A stretch of DNA of 64,000 nucleotides. It comes from Helicostylum pulchrum. Lineage: Eukaryota > Mucoromycota > Mucoromycetes > Mucorales > Mucoraceae. Position 1 is the stretch's first letter; each line of letters opens with the position of its first letter. The position numbers and the translations under genes were made by a program. Location of the stretch: positions 310,001 to 374,000 of the forward strand of contig JAIXMO010000007.1 of the NCBI GenBank assembly GCA_025677825.1, read 5' to 3'. Of the stretch, positions 1 through 10,451 are shown piece after piece. The notes below the pieces were generated by a model, which saw only the letters and a program-made list of their open reading frames with translations, was not told the origin of the DNA and did not search any database.

Positions 1-1
1 A

Positions 2-1034
2 TCTTCTTCATCCGAATCATCATTAGAAGACACATTAACTTTACTAGGTGTCGCTCAGTCAAAGCGCAGGAAATTAAACGAAAACGATGATAATGAGGCT
101 GGCATAAATGAGCTCTTTATTGAAGAATCAAACCTGCTAAAGAAGTTAGCTCCACATGAAAATATCGTTCGTTTTATAAAAGTAATTGAAGACCCAAACT
201 ATGTTGATTCTATATTTATAGGTATGTACCCTTCTTTTATATTTTATATATATATCTAACTTAATTTATTTATTTTTGGTTATCAGTCATGGAATATGCT
301 GAAAATGGCATTGTTATGGATGTTACACCTCATTCTGTAACGGAATCATTTTCTGACACGCAATGCCGTAATGTATTTAAGCAATTAGTTGAAGCAGTAA
401 ATCATTTACATACGAACGGAATAGTACACAGAGGTAAAAAAAAAAATGAAATGCTATTAAATCAAGTGATACTAAACGTTTTACCTTACTAGACATCAAA
501 CCTCAAAATTTACTCTTGTCAAGTGATAACCTTGTCAAGTTGATTGACTTTGGTAACGCCACTACAGTATCAGATACACTTAGTTACAATAGTACAGGTA
601 CACCTGCTTTTATGGCACCTGAGCTATTGAAAAAAGGTATGCCCCCCTTAACTTCTTTTCTTTTTCTTTTTTTACTAACTACTCGTAATCTTATTAGTTC
701 CGCGAAACCAAGTTCAGATTTCCCCTACCTGTGCCGATCTGTGGTCGATGGGCGTTACACTTTATTGTTTCACATATGGTAAATTGCCCTTTGAAAAATC
801 AAGCCTCTTAGATTTATATGCAGATATTCAGAATAAGTCGTATGTGTTATTTGCACATGCATTGTATACCACAAGTGTACTAATTTATCCATTTATTTTA
901 GAATTTCCCATTCATCATCATCTGAAAAGGTGGACTCGGACTTGATTGATTTGATTGATAAACTTTTAGAGAAAAATCCGACAAATAGAATTACTATCGA
1001 TAAAGTAATGTCTCACCCTTGGTTATCCAAATAG
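2..1034 (+). CDS. CaMKK/Elm1-type Ser/Thr protein kinase, 5' partial
   Basis: This is the C-terminal part of a serine/threonine kinase whose start lies left of the window. Joined exons are <2-221, 287-433, 493-636, 698-839 and 902-1034, all with GT/AG ends. The joined frame shows the catalytic loop HRDIKPQNLL (split by an intron), the DFG motif in LIDFGNAT, the activation-segment end GTPAFMAPEL and the motif DLWSMGVTLYCF. These match the calcium/calmodulin-kinase-kinase group, which in fungi includes Ssp1 and Sak1/Tos3/Elm1 and acts upstream of AMPK/Snf1. The protein stops directly after the kinase domain (SHPWLSK). The ATP-binding lysine and glycine loop are outside the window. The subfamily call rests on motif likeness only. 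Confidence 0.85.
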
Positions 1035-1916
1035 TCACTCTTTACTTATTTTAGCAGTACACACACACACACACACACATATTATATATGTATATACACG
1101 AGATAGAACAACTTATTACTCTCTACAACCAATGAAAGAGATGTATCATCATGCCTTCAGCCTTTTTTTTATATACATATACAAGATGCGCGTAAAACAG
1201 CATCATTTTTTTTCTTTTTACATACATGTCAACTACTACTATTACTACTACACACTTTTTATGCACAACCACTAATTATGTACCACTATTATACCATATC
1301 TTTATCTCTTTGTATATTTGTATCACAATCCTTTTATATTCTGTACACTATTCTATCCTTTTTTTCTTTGTACTACCATCTTCACTCCTTTTATAAATGT
1401 ATGCAAAATAAAATATTGCCAAACCAATCAATTTTTCATAGCAGTAGTTCTCTTCCTTCACGTGAATAAAAAAAACCCCTTCCTCCTTTTTATCACAGTG
1501 GTTCCATATTACTTGGATTGACTGATAAATAAACAATAAAGTAATTTATATATCCTATCATCCGTGCTTTGGCTTGTTTATTTGTTTTAAAAAAGTTTTA
1601 ATTGTCATAAGCTTAAGCTATTTTCAGCTGAAAGACCGTTTGATTTGTTTTGCCACGTTTAGTCTCCCAAGCTTTTTTTAAATCTTCCATTAAAAGATTA
1701 GCTTCTTATTTTTTTTTATAAATCAGCTGACTAACAACATATATCCATTTACTCTATTGCATTATTTATGAGGGACATGTAGTTTAATTTTTATTATTAA
1801 TGAGAAAGTAAAAAAAAAAAGGTGTAAGTATATTTATATTACAAAAGAGTGAGAGAAAAAAAAGGAAGGGGGGAATAAATGATATAATCATAATAAATAT
1901 AATTGTGAAAAAAAAA
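1035..1916. other. intergenic, 3' sides of kinase and PEX13
   Basis: This stretch lies between two convergent genes. It holds a (CA)n tract at about 1061-1079, several T-runs and AATAAA-like signals (e.g. near 1407 and 1533). I see no supported gene. Confidence 0.6.
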
Positions 1917-3281
1917 TTAAACAGATTTTGGTTCTGTTAATTCTTTAGTAGGCGTATCGATAATGGCGGTCGGTGTTGTAGTAGTTTTCTCGCTTAAAGC
2001 AGCTGTAGCATCTTCTGCAGCACCGTTATTTGCTTGCTTTTGAATGATTTCTACATAATTGGCAGGGAACATACCCATTGTACCATCTCTTAAACGTCCA
2101 CGCCACCATTGACTAGCAGCATTTGTGGTAGGATCTGTCTTTGAGATAATGGCAACAATATCACCCTTCTTTAATGTTAGTTCGGATTGAGATTCTGGTG
2201 AAAAGTCGTATACTGCACGAGCAAATTCAAGTTTGGCAGGGTCGATACCACCCGGCATACCGGCAGCACCAGCGGCTTGAGGTCCCATTTGTTGCTGTTG
2301 AAGTTTCTGATTAGAAGCAACTAATTTGATTAATTTATGCATCATATACGGAAGACCTACAACCATTAAAAAGAAGATAATGATAGGTTTACGTGACATT
2401 TTAGGTGCGACTGTAGCTGCTGCTGCTTTCTTTTCAAAACTTTGAAATTCCATAATATTCATTTCCATTGGCTTTCCTTCAGGCATGCGACCTGTGACCT
2501 TATCCATGGCCTTTTTTGCAAGACGATAAAATGCAAGAATACTAAAGACTTGGCCAAGGTAGTTTTTAAGGAACCCTAATTGTTCGGCAACTCCAACCAT
2601 TGCCATAAAACTAGAGTGTGTAGCCATAAATGTCGAATCCAGCATTTGTGCAAATCCACCAAATGATCCAACGATATTTTCAATCACTTCAAATGTAGAC
2701 CGTGTGCCCATTTCCATGCGTTGTGTAAGGCCCATCTCATCTGGTCCACCAGGTCCGCCCATTCGACCGAATTGTCCTCCTCCTCCATATCGATTCATGC
2801 CACCACCGCCATAGCCGCCGCCATAGCCACCACCGTAGCCACCACCGTAGCTACTGCCATAGCCGCCTCCGCCGCCATAGCGTCCTCCCATACCGCCATA
2901 GCCAGAGCTACCGTATCCACCACCATAGCCTGAAGAGCCATAGCCAGAAGATCCATAGCCAGAAGATCCATAGCCACTTGAGCCGTAGCCAGTAGAGCCA
3001 TAGCCGGTAGCACCATAACCAGTAGAACCATAACCGGTATTTCCATATCCCGAATTGCCATAAGCTAAATAAATATTATTTTTTTTAGTCAGAATAATAA
3101 TATCTCTTTTTTTTTTCATCTTACCAGCAGGTCTAGCAGGTGTTGTTAATGAATCATTAATTGAAGATCGAGCAGGAACATCTGGTGTATTTGAAGTTAA
3201 AGAAACTGCTGTTGCAGGTGAAGTGACAGCAGCTCCACCATTGGCATTGTTGACTTCCCAAGGTTTAGGTGGAGAAGGCAT
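1917..3281 (-). CDS. PEX13: Peroxin 13, peroxisomal docking-complex membrane protein
   Basis: Pex13 sits in the peroxisomal membrane and docks cargo-loaded Pex5/Pex7 with Pex14 during matrix-protein import. The start MPSPPKPWE is typical of Pex13. It is followed by a long Gly/Tyr-rich repeat region (GYGSSGYG units), a central helical region with a hydrophobic segment around IIIFFLMVVG, and a C-terminal SH3 domain (about residues 331-396 after splicing, with AVYDF, WWRGR and FPANYV). A 60-nt intron (3065-3124; GTAAGATG...TTTAG) splits the N-terminal part. It is in frame and has no stop, so the unspliced ORF is 454 codons and the spliced product 434 aa. Two SKL-ending peroxisomal proteins are encoded about 33-36 kb away. 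Confidence 0.93.
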   Translation of the reverse strand: MPSPPKPWEVNNANGGAAVTSPATAVSLTSNTPDVPARSSINDSLTTPARPAGKMKKKRDIIILTKKNNIYLAYGNSGYGNTGYGSTGYGATGYGSTGYGSSGYGSSGYGSSGYGSSGYGGGYGSSGYGGMGGRYGGGGGYGSSYGGGYGGGYGGGYGGGGMNRYGGGGQFGRMGGPGGPDEMGLTQRMEMGTRSTFEVIENIVGSFGGFAQMLDSTFMATHSSFMAMVGVAEQLGFLKNYLGQVFSILAFYRLAKKAMDKVTGRMPEGKPMEMNIMEFQSFEKKAAAATVAPKMSRKPIIIFFLMVVGLPYMMHKLIKLVASNQKLQQQQMGPQAAGAAGMPGGIDPAKLEFARAVYDFSPESQSELTLKKGDIVAIISKTDPTTNAASQWWRGRLRDGTMGMFPANYVEIIQKQANNGAAEDATAALSEKTTTTPTAIIDTPTKELTEPKSV

Positions 3282-4667
3282 TTATAAATGTATGTAAAAA
3301 AAAATTTAAGAAAAAAAAAAGAAGGAAAGGCCTATGGGAAACATATGACAAATATAATTTCAACCGTTTAGATAGACGTCACTCAGCTAATGATTGGTTC
3401 CAATTCTCGGACATTTAAGACCCTTTTTTGAATGAGGAAAAAAAAATCAGCAAAAAAAAAAAAAAAAAAAAGTTACAGCGAAAAAAAAAAAAAAAATCAT
3501 AGTTTACCATTGGACTAGTTTTTGTTCTTTCTTAAATTGAAAAAGCAAAAGTAAAATCTCTCTTTTTTCGCTTTTAAAAAAAGCTCAAATGATGTTTGAA
3601 CGTGACGGTTCTTCCCAAATGCAGACTTATTTGGCATTACATAATTTCCTCATGACAATCATAAAAACTTCCCAATATTTCGAAATTACTTGTCACCTTT
3701 TCAGTTGAGTACATATACGTCTAGTCTATTATAGTTCAAAAGGGTTGTTACCTTGGTGACAACTAGGGATACCGATCTGGCTACTTTGTTTCCATGTATA
3801 CATCCTATAAGCATAAATGTCAAGTATCTTTGATATTATTGTACCAATGTATGTCGTAATACGCTAAAAACTGGCATTAGACAAGTGTGAAATTAATTAC
3901 CCCTGTTTTAAAACTCAATTACTCTTTACACTTTTTAACGGTAAAATAAATGGTTCAAATGACAGGTGAAACTTAAAGAGAAGAAAGTTCTCTTGAGTAA
4001 CATAAAGAAAGATTGTTACAATAAAATTGGTTTAAAACGTAGCAGATATACAGTATAACCCTTTTTTTTTTTTTACACTTTCACTCAGAACGATGATGCA
4101 TGTGTCTATTTATTTGTAATTATTCGATTGAGAAGGGTTTCATAATAGATAGATAAAATAATTTTTTTGAGATATATTGTCTTTATGTGTATTATAGCAT
4201 TAATTGGCAGGCTGCTGATTATATTATGAGACTAAAAAGTTAGCAATTGTCACTTAAATACCTAGAAGCAGTAAATAAGTAAATCGTGGATATAGTTCGT
4301 ATATATCCAGCGTGCGTATATTTTAATTAGCATCACTTTATGAATATGATACTATATAAACCGGCTGACAAAGGCATGCATTAAAATATGTTATAATAAT
4401 CAGCAACAAGACCCCGTATTTAATCTCTATTCGCCATAATCTACATCAGTTGTATGTTTTTTGCATTACAGATGTCGGAGTACCGAATATCCGGATTTAT
4501 ATGTAAAAAAAAAATATTTATGCATCTTCACTTGTATTACATCTTTAATATTCTATCAAACTATAGAAACACTAAATGCATTTTTGGTTCCTAAAAAATA
4601 ACTACATACGTGTACATTATGTATTAAAATCAGTCAAATAAACTAGAGTTTAACAAAATATTTCAAG
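3282..4667. other. intergenic, PEX13 promoter side
   Basis: AT-rich DNA upstream of PEX13 and upstream of tRNA-Tyr. It contains several A-runs (3450-3497) and no ORF with family likeness. I see nothing else to support. Confidence 0.5.
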
Positions 4668-4684
4668 CACGTGATATACACGTG
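4668..4684 (+). promoter_or_regulatory. paired CACGTG element upstream of tRNA-Tyr
   Basis: Two perfect CACGTG hexamers at 4668-4673 and 4679-4684, starts 11 bp apart, with 57 bp between the second and the tRNA-Tyr gene. The same arrangement precedes both tRNA-Gly genes in this window. CACGTG is the classic bHLH E-box core. A role in Pol III transcription is inference. Confidence 0.55.
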
Positions 4685-4741
4685 ACTTTTTTAATTATAT
4701 TAATATAAATTATTTTTAAAAGTTTCTATAATACATCAAAA

Positions 4742-4825
4742 CCGATCATAGCTCAGTTGGTAGAGCGGGAGACTGTAGTGTACATTGTCATCTCTAGGTC
4801 ACTAGTTCGAATCTGGTTGATCGGA
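4742..4825 (+). tRNA. tRNA-Tyr (anticodon GTA) with an 11-nt intron
   Basis: The cloverleaf folds cleanly: acceptor CCGATCA/TGATCGG, D-stem GCTC/GAGC, anticodon stem GGAGA/TCTCT, T-stem ACTAG/CTGGT with loop TTCGAAT, discriminator A at 4825. Anticodon GTA is at 4775-4777. An 11-nt intron (about 4779-4789) follows position 37, the usual place for eukaryotic tRNA introns. T-runs downstream (4830-4834 and 4840-4845) can serve as Pol III terminators. Confidence 0.93.
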
Positions 4826-5951
4826 ATTCATTTTTGTAATTTTTTGCCTTTGTGGTGTATCTAGCTATGTCGCCTGCCGTGTTTTAGTTGATGGTTCCAA
4901 CTCATTTTTACTATGAGTTTAATTCACTATGTTAAAACAAAAAAAAAGTAGCACCGTATCTATACCGACGAACATTCGAACGTATTCCACCCTATGGTAA
5001 TATCATTGTTACGTGCTGTGTTTTTCATACTCATCAAACTCTTATTAACACTATTATTTTATTTAAATTATCTTTCTTGGTGCCGACACTTTTACTATTT
5101 CCTATCTATTATTGTTCTCCTTTTTCATTATTATTACTATTGCTTGACATATTTTACACATATTGGTACCGTTACTATTACTTTTACCTTTTATATCAGA
5201 CTGCATATTATAATGAGAGTCATGTTACTATTTTACTCTTTTTATCCTTTTTATTCTCTTTATATTGCATATTACATGTAAGAACGTCAAATGTCAGATA
5301 TTCCAGAATGAAAGACTGAAACATTTATTATTACACAACTTTTTATCACTTTTATTAATATCCTTCAACATTTCATGGATACTTCAAACTATACGTCAAG
5401 GTCTCTTTGATATTTATCAAAGGACAAACTTACCGAACTTATTTAGTATAAATACTGTTTTATATTCTTACCCTAAATAAATTTATCTCACTTTTACCTT
5501 AACTTTTACTTATAATCCTTTGACATTATAATCTTATTATAAAAAGATCCCTTGGATATATGTTATTATTATTATCCATTGCAAACTCTTCTTTTATTTT
5601 TCCTTTTCTTTATAAACATTAGTTTATATACTTTCTATTCTAGTTGGACAACTAAAAATCAGGTGCTCACTTAACTATGAACTTTTACAAAACAATTCTA
5701 TTGTTTAATTATTTCAACTACCTATCTTTTTTTACCACTACAAATAAAACCAATTTGTAACACCATGCAGATCGTGCTACCTTTTTTTTTTTTAGGTATC
5801 CGCATATAAAGAAAGTTACTTGTTCTTTTTTTATATATCATTTTGGACGTGGCTTTGAACCGATACATAAATCACGCGATACAACAATAGACGTTAATAA
5901 ACAGAGTTATTTTAACCTTTTCTTTTTTAAAATTTACTAAAAAAAATAAAA
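4826..5951. other. intergenic, T-rich
   Basis: Pyrimidine-rich on the plus strand, with ORFs of Leu/Phe/Tyr-rich low complexity that I regard as composition artefacts. I see no supported gene or RNA besides the neighbouring tRNA. Confidence 0.5.
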
Positions 5952-6230
5952 ATGGGACAGCATACAAGTAAGGATGATATATGTGACTCCAAATGGCCCA
6001 TAAAAAAGAAGTTACTTACGCTCTATAACTACACAAGAGAGGAAGAACGTCTGAGAGAGACAGTGGATATACTTGGAGAGATAATAGAGTTACAAAAACG
6101 ACTTGCTGGTCTGCTTGAACAAATGCGAAAAAGTCAAGAAAAAATTGAAGCACTTGAAAATAAACTGGAGTGCCCGAAAAAAAAAGAAGAGACCGAAGAG
6201 ACCGAAGAGACTGAAGAGAAACGAAATTGA
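5952..6230 (+). CDS. small N-myristoylation-motif coiled-coil protein
   Basis: A 92-aa intronless ORF of unknown function. The N-terminus MGQHTSK fits the N-myristoyltransferase consensus MGxxxS/T with a following Lys, and Cys11 could take palmitate, so membrane attachment is likely. Residues about 27-75 form a heptad-patterned helix rich in Leu, Glu and Lys (coiled coil). The tail is a short acidic repeat of EET units from a 9-nt DNA repeat. The start lies in an A-rich context after a T-rich stretch. I know no family for it. It may be a lineage-specific gene, and a chance ORF cannot be excluded. Confidence 0.5.
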   Translation: MGQHTSKDDICDSKWPIKKKLLTLYNYTREEERLRETVDILGEIIELQKRLAGLLEQMRKSQEKIEALENKLECPKKKEETEETEETEEKRN

Positions 6231-6362
6231 TTATTAAAAAAATAAAAATAATACACACACTGGACTTTGGAGACCAGGAAGGTTTTTTTTTTCTTTTGAT
6301 CATATTAAGCTATCTAGTATTTCATATTTTTATCACTTTTGTTTTCAGAAACAGAAAGAAAG

Positions 6363-6399
6363 CTTGGCAAGAAAAAAGCTTATTTAGCAGCTTGCCAAG
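6363..6399. repeat. inverted repeat (9-bp perfect arms)
   Basis: CTTGGCAAG at 6363-6371 and CTTGCCAAG at 6391-6399, separated by 19 bp that contain another AAGCTT. A further AAGCTT flanks each side. It lies 3' of the small coiled-coil gene and could form a hairpin in its 3' UTR. Confidence 0.5.
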
Positions 6400-6689
6400 T
6401 AAGCTTTTTAGAGTAGAAGAATATCATACACCCAACTAGTCTGATATAAACTGTTCTTCATTTTACTAATTATTTTCATTTTAAATATATTGTACTGGCG
6501 ATTTAAACATAAAGATAAAATATAGCTGATTACAACTTTATGCATATATAGTTTTAGAGTGGTAAGTAATGGAAATGCGGGAAAGAGTTAATCTGAGTCA
6601 CGCCGCTCACTCAACAGTAGGTGATTCCTGGGTTTCAGAATCCGACTCACCGTGAACCTGTTTCTTTTCAATAACAAAACTATAAAACT

Positions 6690-7868
6690 ATGCCAAGACC
6701 AAGTCGAACCATTGCCACGGAGAAACGTGCGGCAAAAGACGAGGGTGGTATATCAGCAACTAAAAAAATAAAAGTGGATGAGAAGGACTTGGATATTTGG
6801 AATTCCATCAACCTGGACAAGTTGGACATTAAGGCTTTTTATCAGTACATCAAATCAAACGACAATCGTATCCATATCACGAACGAGTTGGGTTACAGTT
6901 TACTGTATCTTGCAGCATATAACAAGAGTATGGAAGCGTTACGTATTTTGCTTTTACAACCAGACATGGATGTCAACAGATTAAATGGACCACATAATGA
7001 ATTAGCTTTACATGCTGCGTGTTCAAAAGGACTTTATGATGCTGTTGAATTGTTATTAGAAAACGGGTCTATTGTAAATATCAAGGATTCCTTGGGTCAT
7101 ACGCCGCTTACAAACGCAATATTTTCTAATTGCTTTCAAACCGTCGAGTTTTTGGTTAATAATGGTACCGCAGACGTTTCTGTCATCGATGAACAAGGAA
7201 ACTCGTTATTACATTTAGCAGCATCCAATGGGTTCACTGCAGTTATCCCTTTGTTGATTGAAAAGGGAGTTTCTGTAGATAACCTTAATACACGTGGTAT
7301 TTCACCCTTAGCTATTGCTATTAGTTTGGGATATATTGATACTGCTAAATCACTTATTGACGGAGGAGCTGATGTGAATGGTAAAACGCGTTTTGCAACA
7401 GTTTTGCATCATGCCATTACGTGGAATCGATTAGAAATAGTAAAAAAATTGGTTGAACTTCAATGCGATGTCAATGTTGTCAATGTATTAGAGGAGACAC
7501 CGTTGTACTTGGCAGTGCAACAGAGAAAGATAGATATTGTGCGATTTTTGATAGTAGAGGCAAAAGCAGACCCGTGTTTCATGCCCAACAACCCAGCCAA
7601 TACAACCAATTTGCCTTTACTTTATGCCGCTAATCATGGATATACCGAAATGAGCAAAATCCTAATTACTCCAAAGACATCCAATTTTTTTATACAAACA
7701 TCTATAGACATGAGCAAGCGTGTCGGGCACTTGGGTACTGAAGAATATCTAAATGAGCAGCTGATAACTCGACTCCAAGTATCCACACCTGTAGAATCTA
7801 ATGATATAAGAGACGAAGACTTTGCTTCGCTTTTCAAATCCTTTAGTGATGAAGAGGAGGAGGAGTAG
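6690..7868 (+). CDS. ankyrin-repeat protein
   Basis: An intronless 392-aa protein built of about eight ankyrin repeats (residues ~60-340). Repeat signatures visible include LHAACSKGLYDAVELLLENG, GHTPLTNAI and LLHLAASNGFTAVIPLLIEKG. The N-terminus (about 1-32) is basic, with KKIKV, and may be a nuclear signal. The C-terminus ends in an acidic DEEEEE tail. Ankyrin stacks bind other proteins; the partner here cannot be told. The start ATG follows an A-rich leader. Confidence 0.8.
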   Translation: MPRPSRTIATEKRAAKDEGGISATKKIKVDEKDLDIWNSINLDKLDIKAFYQYIKSNDNRIHITNELGYSLLYLAAYNKSMEALRILLLQPDMDVNRLNGPHNELALHAACSKGLYDAVELLLENGSIVNIKDSLGHTPLTNAIFSNCFQTVEFLVNNGTADVSVIDEQGNSLLHLAASNGFTAVIPLLIEKGVSVDNLNTRGISPLAIAISLGYIDTAKSLIDGGADVNGKTRFATVLHHAITWNRLEIVKKLVELQCDVNVVNVLEETPLYLAVQQRKIDIVRFLIVEAKADPCFMPNNPANTTNLPLLYAANHGYTEMSKILITPKTSNFFIQTSIDMSKRVGHLGTEEYLNEQLITRLQVSTPVESNDIRDEDFASLFKSFSDEEEEE

Positions 7869-8046
7869 CAGTAATAAATAAATAAATAAAAAAAGTATAC
7901 TAAAAAAAGACACGACACAAAAAAAAAAATCAATATATATGTATATAATGCCAGTGCGTGTAATGTGTGTATATAGTGTGTCTATCTGTCTTGTAGACGA
8001 GTGAGTTGGAGTTTTATTGGAATCTAAAAAATGAGCAATAGTTTCT

Positions 8047-8460
8047 TTAGATCTCAGCGAGCTCACGGAGACGACGGACAGTAGAGCGAACAGTGGCAGC
8101 AGCAGTTGTGCTAGTTGAAATAATAAAAGAGATTAGTTATGCTGACAACCCGGTGTATATTTTTTTTAAAAAAAACTTACGAGACGGTGTAAGCACCACC
8201 AGCCATGGTCTTCTTACAACCCTTACACTTCCAGATACCGACGGCAGTACGCTTGACAGCATCCTTACCACAGAAAGTACATGTGTACTTACTATGTTGA
8301 GTGATTTCCATCTTCTTGACGGTCTTTCTGAGGGAAGCACCATAACGGGTTCCGTATTTACCGGTAATTCCGACCTTCTTAGTGCGCTTAGCCTATGGTT
8401 TATAGCAGTGTTAGTGATATGTTTTGATGGATGGATGGATGATCTTTTTTTTTTTACCAT
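8047..8460 (-). CDS. RPL43: 60S ribosomal protein eL43 (L43/L37a)
   Basis: A zinc-binding protein of the large cytosolic ribosomal subunit. Exons on the minus strand are 8458-8460 (only the ATG), 8181-8392 and 8047-8110, giving 92 aa, the usual eL43 length. The sequence [20 protein letters not shown] and the four zinc cysteines (CTFCGK...CKGCKK) are diagnostic. Introns are 65 and 70 nt; the first directly follows the start codon, as often in fungal ribosomal-protein genes. It is divergent from the uL29 gene, about 820 bp away. Confidence 0.96.
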
Positions 8461-9283
8461 TTCGCAGATACGTTTGTTCAAAGAGAAGGTTCTAATGCTT
8501 GCAGGCTGCTTGAGCCTATTTTGCACCCCATTTCCCCCGGAAATTCAAATTTCACGAGGAGAGGGGGGCGTGAAGGGGAATGCCGCAATTTCTTTGGAGG
8601 AAATCCCATTTCACGTCACAAACTTTGATATACTCTGTAAACATTTCGAATTAAGTAAAACTGGGAGAAGCAAATCACGTAAACAAATTAATTTATTACG
8701 ATTTAATAGGTGTCTTCTCGTTTAAGAAAAAGTCTCATTGTTTTATTGAATTGGAACGGCAAGATATATGCAAAGTTATTACTGCAGCATTTTTTTTTTT
8801 TTAATGAGTCCAATTTTTTCTTTTTTAACTTGCCTCCTGAAAAGTAATAATGGGTTCAGTGTCTTTTTTTTTTAAAAAAAAAAAGTTTTTAGATGTAATT
8901 CGAAACATTAATTAAATTAAGCTTTTTATAACGAGTATTTGGTTTGATTGTTTTATTCTTATGTCATGATTCCCGCCAATTTTTTTTAAAAATAGACTTG
9001 GGAGCCGATTCACTGCTAAAAATGAAAGGCAATTGCATAGAACGAGAAAAAATAATAATTGTAGTTGACAGTTTTTATGCATAAAACATCAAAAAAATGA
9101 TAAGGTTGGTACCTAAAATATAAAAGACAAGAGTGCGGATCGGACAAATATCTAATCCGGACCGGGATAACACATCGATTTGGCTCGCTTCTGCCCAGGC
9201 GAAAAAAAAAAAATTCGGGGTAACAAAAGAAGTATACAGTACTGAAAGTAGGACCCTCCTCTTACTCTTGAAGCATTATTACA
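8461..9283. promoter_or_regulatory. shared region between divergent eL43 and uL29 genes
   Basis: About 820 bp separating two ribosomal-protein genes transcribed away from each other; it must hold both promoters. The eL43-proximal part has three copies of a TTCACG/CGTGAA motif (near 8551, 8569, 8611) and G/C runs unusual for this window. A T10A11 tract lies at about 8864-8884. No specific factor site is assigned. Confidence 0.45.
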
Positions 9284-10083
9284 ATGGTAAGCTATCGCTC
9301 ATCCATCCTACTATAATATAGCAAATCCATCAATCGTATCGATCTCTCCAGTTAAAATCTCGAAATTTACAACATGTCAACTTTTTAAAAATTGGATATT
9401 TCTGCACACACAAAAAAAAAAAAGTAGCAAGATTCCACCTCGTCTTTTTTTTCTATTTCAATTTTTTTTTTTTTTACAAGGTGGAAAAAAAGTATTGACT
9501 AAAAGAGAAGGAGCGGACAATCTCCTATGGAATCAACTGTATAATGTTGGAATGATCAATTATTTGAGAGAAATACGATTGTTGGATTTATTATAACACT
9601 TGTAAATATTTTTAATATACTAATGCTGCCAAAATAATAGGTTGCCGTTAAAGCTCACGAACTCCGCAACAAGAACAAGGCCGAGCTTGTCAAGATTCTC
9701 GATGAACAAAAGCAAGCCCTTGCTAACATCCGTGTCCAAAAGGTCGCTGGTGGTAAGACCCAAGAAATGTAAGTTACAAGAGTATAAAAAAAAAAGAAGG
9801 AATATTATACTAATTTGCGTATGCATTTTTGTGTTTTGTGTGTGTTAAAAGTGGTGAGGCTCGTAAGAACGTTGCCCGTGTCTTGACTGTCATCAACCAA
9901 ACTCAACGTGAACAACTCCGTCTCTTCTACCAAAAGAAGGCTTTCACCCCTCTTGATCTCCGTGTCAAGAAGACCCGTGCTATGCGTAGAGCTTTGACTC
10001 CTTTCGAGAAGTCCAAGAAGACTGTTCGTGAGCTCAAGAAGTTGGCTCACTTCCCTCTTCGCAAGTATGCTGTCAAGGCCTAA
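9284..10083 (+). CDS. RPL35: 60S ribosomal protein uL29 (L35)
   Basis: uL29 lies at the polypeptide exit tunnel, where signal recognition particle and the translocon dock. Exons are 9284-9286 (the ATG alone), 9641-9768 and 9852-10083, giving 120 aa. Family motifs include [28 protein letters not shown] and the C-terminus PLRKYAVKA. Intron 1 is 354 nt, about five times the typical intron here; intron 2 is 83 nt. Exon 1 holding only the start codon mirrors the eL43 gene across the shared promoter region. Confidence 0.96.
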
Positions 10084-10451
10084 ATGTATCTTTTTTTAAG
10101 GTCGTTTAGTTTTATAACAAGATAATTTTCTCTATTTTTTTTGATAATAAAAAAAAAGTTAAGTTATTACACATATAAATCCCAACAAGTTTGTATCATT
10201 GTGTGTCCCATTATTTCATTTTTTCATTGTTGGCATTTATTTATATATAAAAAAAAATAAAGGTAAACAAATAGGCTTAAATTGGTTGATGTTATTATTG
10301 TTCAAAAGGGTTTTTTGTGACGGAAGAGTGATAATCAATTTCAAAATTAATATATAAAGTATTCAAGTAAAGCACTCTTTTTTTGTTGAAGTAATTATCC
10401 AAGCCAAAACCCCCCCTCCCCCCAACCCATTACATTCATTTTTTTAAAATC
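10084..10451. other. intergenic, uL29 3' side and HMG promoter
   Basis: AT-rich, with A-runs and a C-rich stretch (CCCCCCTCCCCCC at about 10412) just upstream of the HMG gene start. No gene seen. Confidence 0.5.

Noticed and set aside
2721..3061. Ala/Met-rich ORFs overlapping PEX13 on both strands
   Set aside because: They are frame shadows of the GY-repeat region of PEX13.
4994..5480. Overlapping Leu/Phe/Tyr-rich ORFs on the plus strand
   Set aside because: Composition follows the T-rich DNA; no membrane-protein family pattern, no introns that extend them and no conserved motif.
9133..9321. 62-codon ORF spanning the start of uL29
   Set aside because: It overlaps the first exon and intron of uL29 in another frame and shows no conserved sequence.
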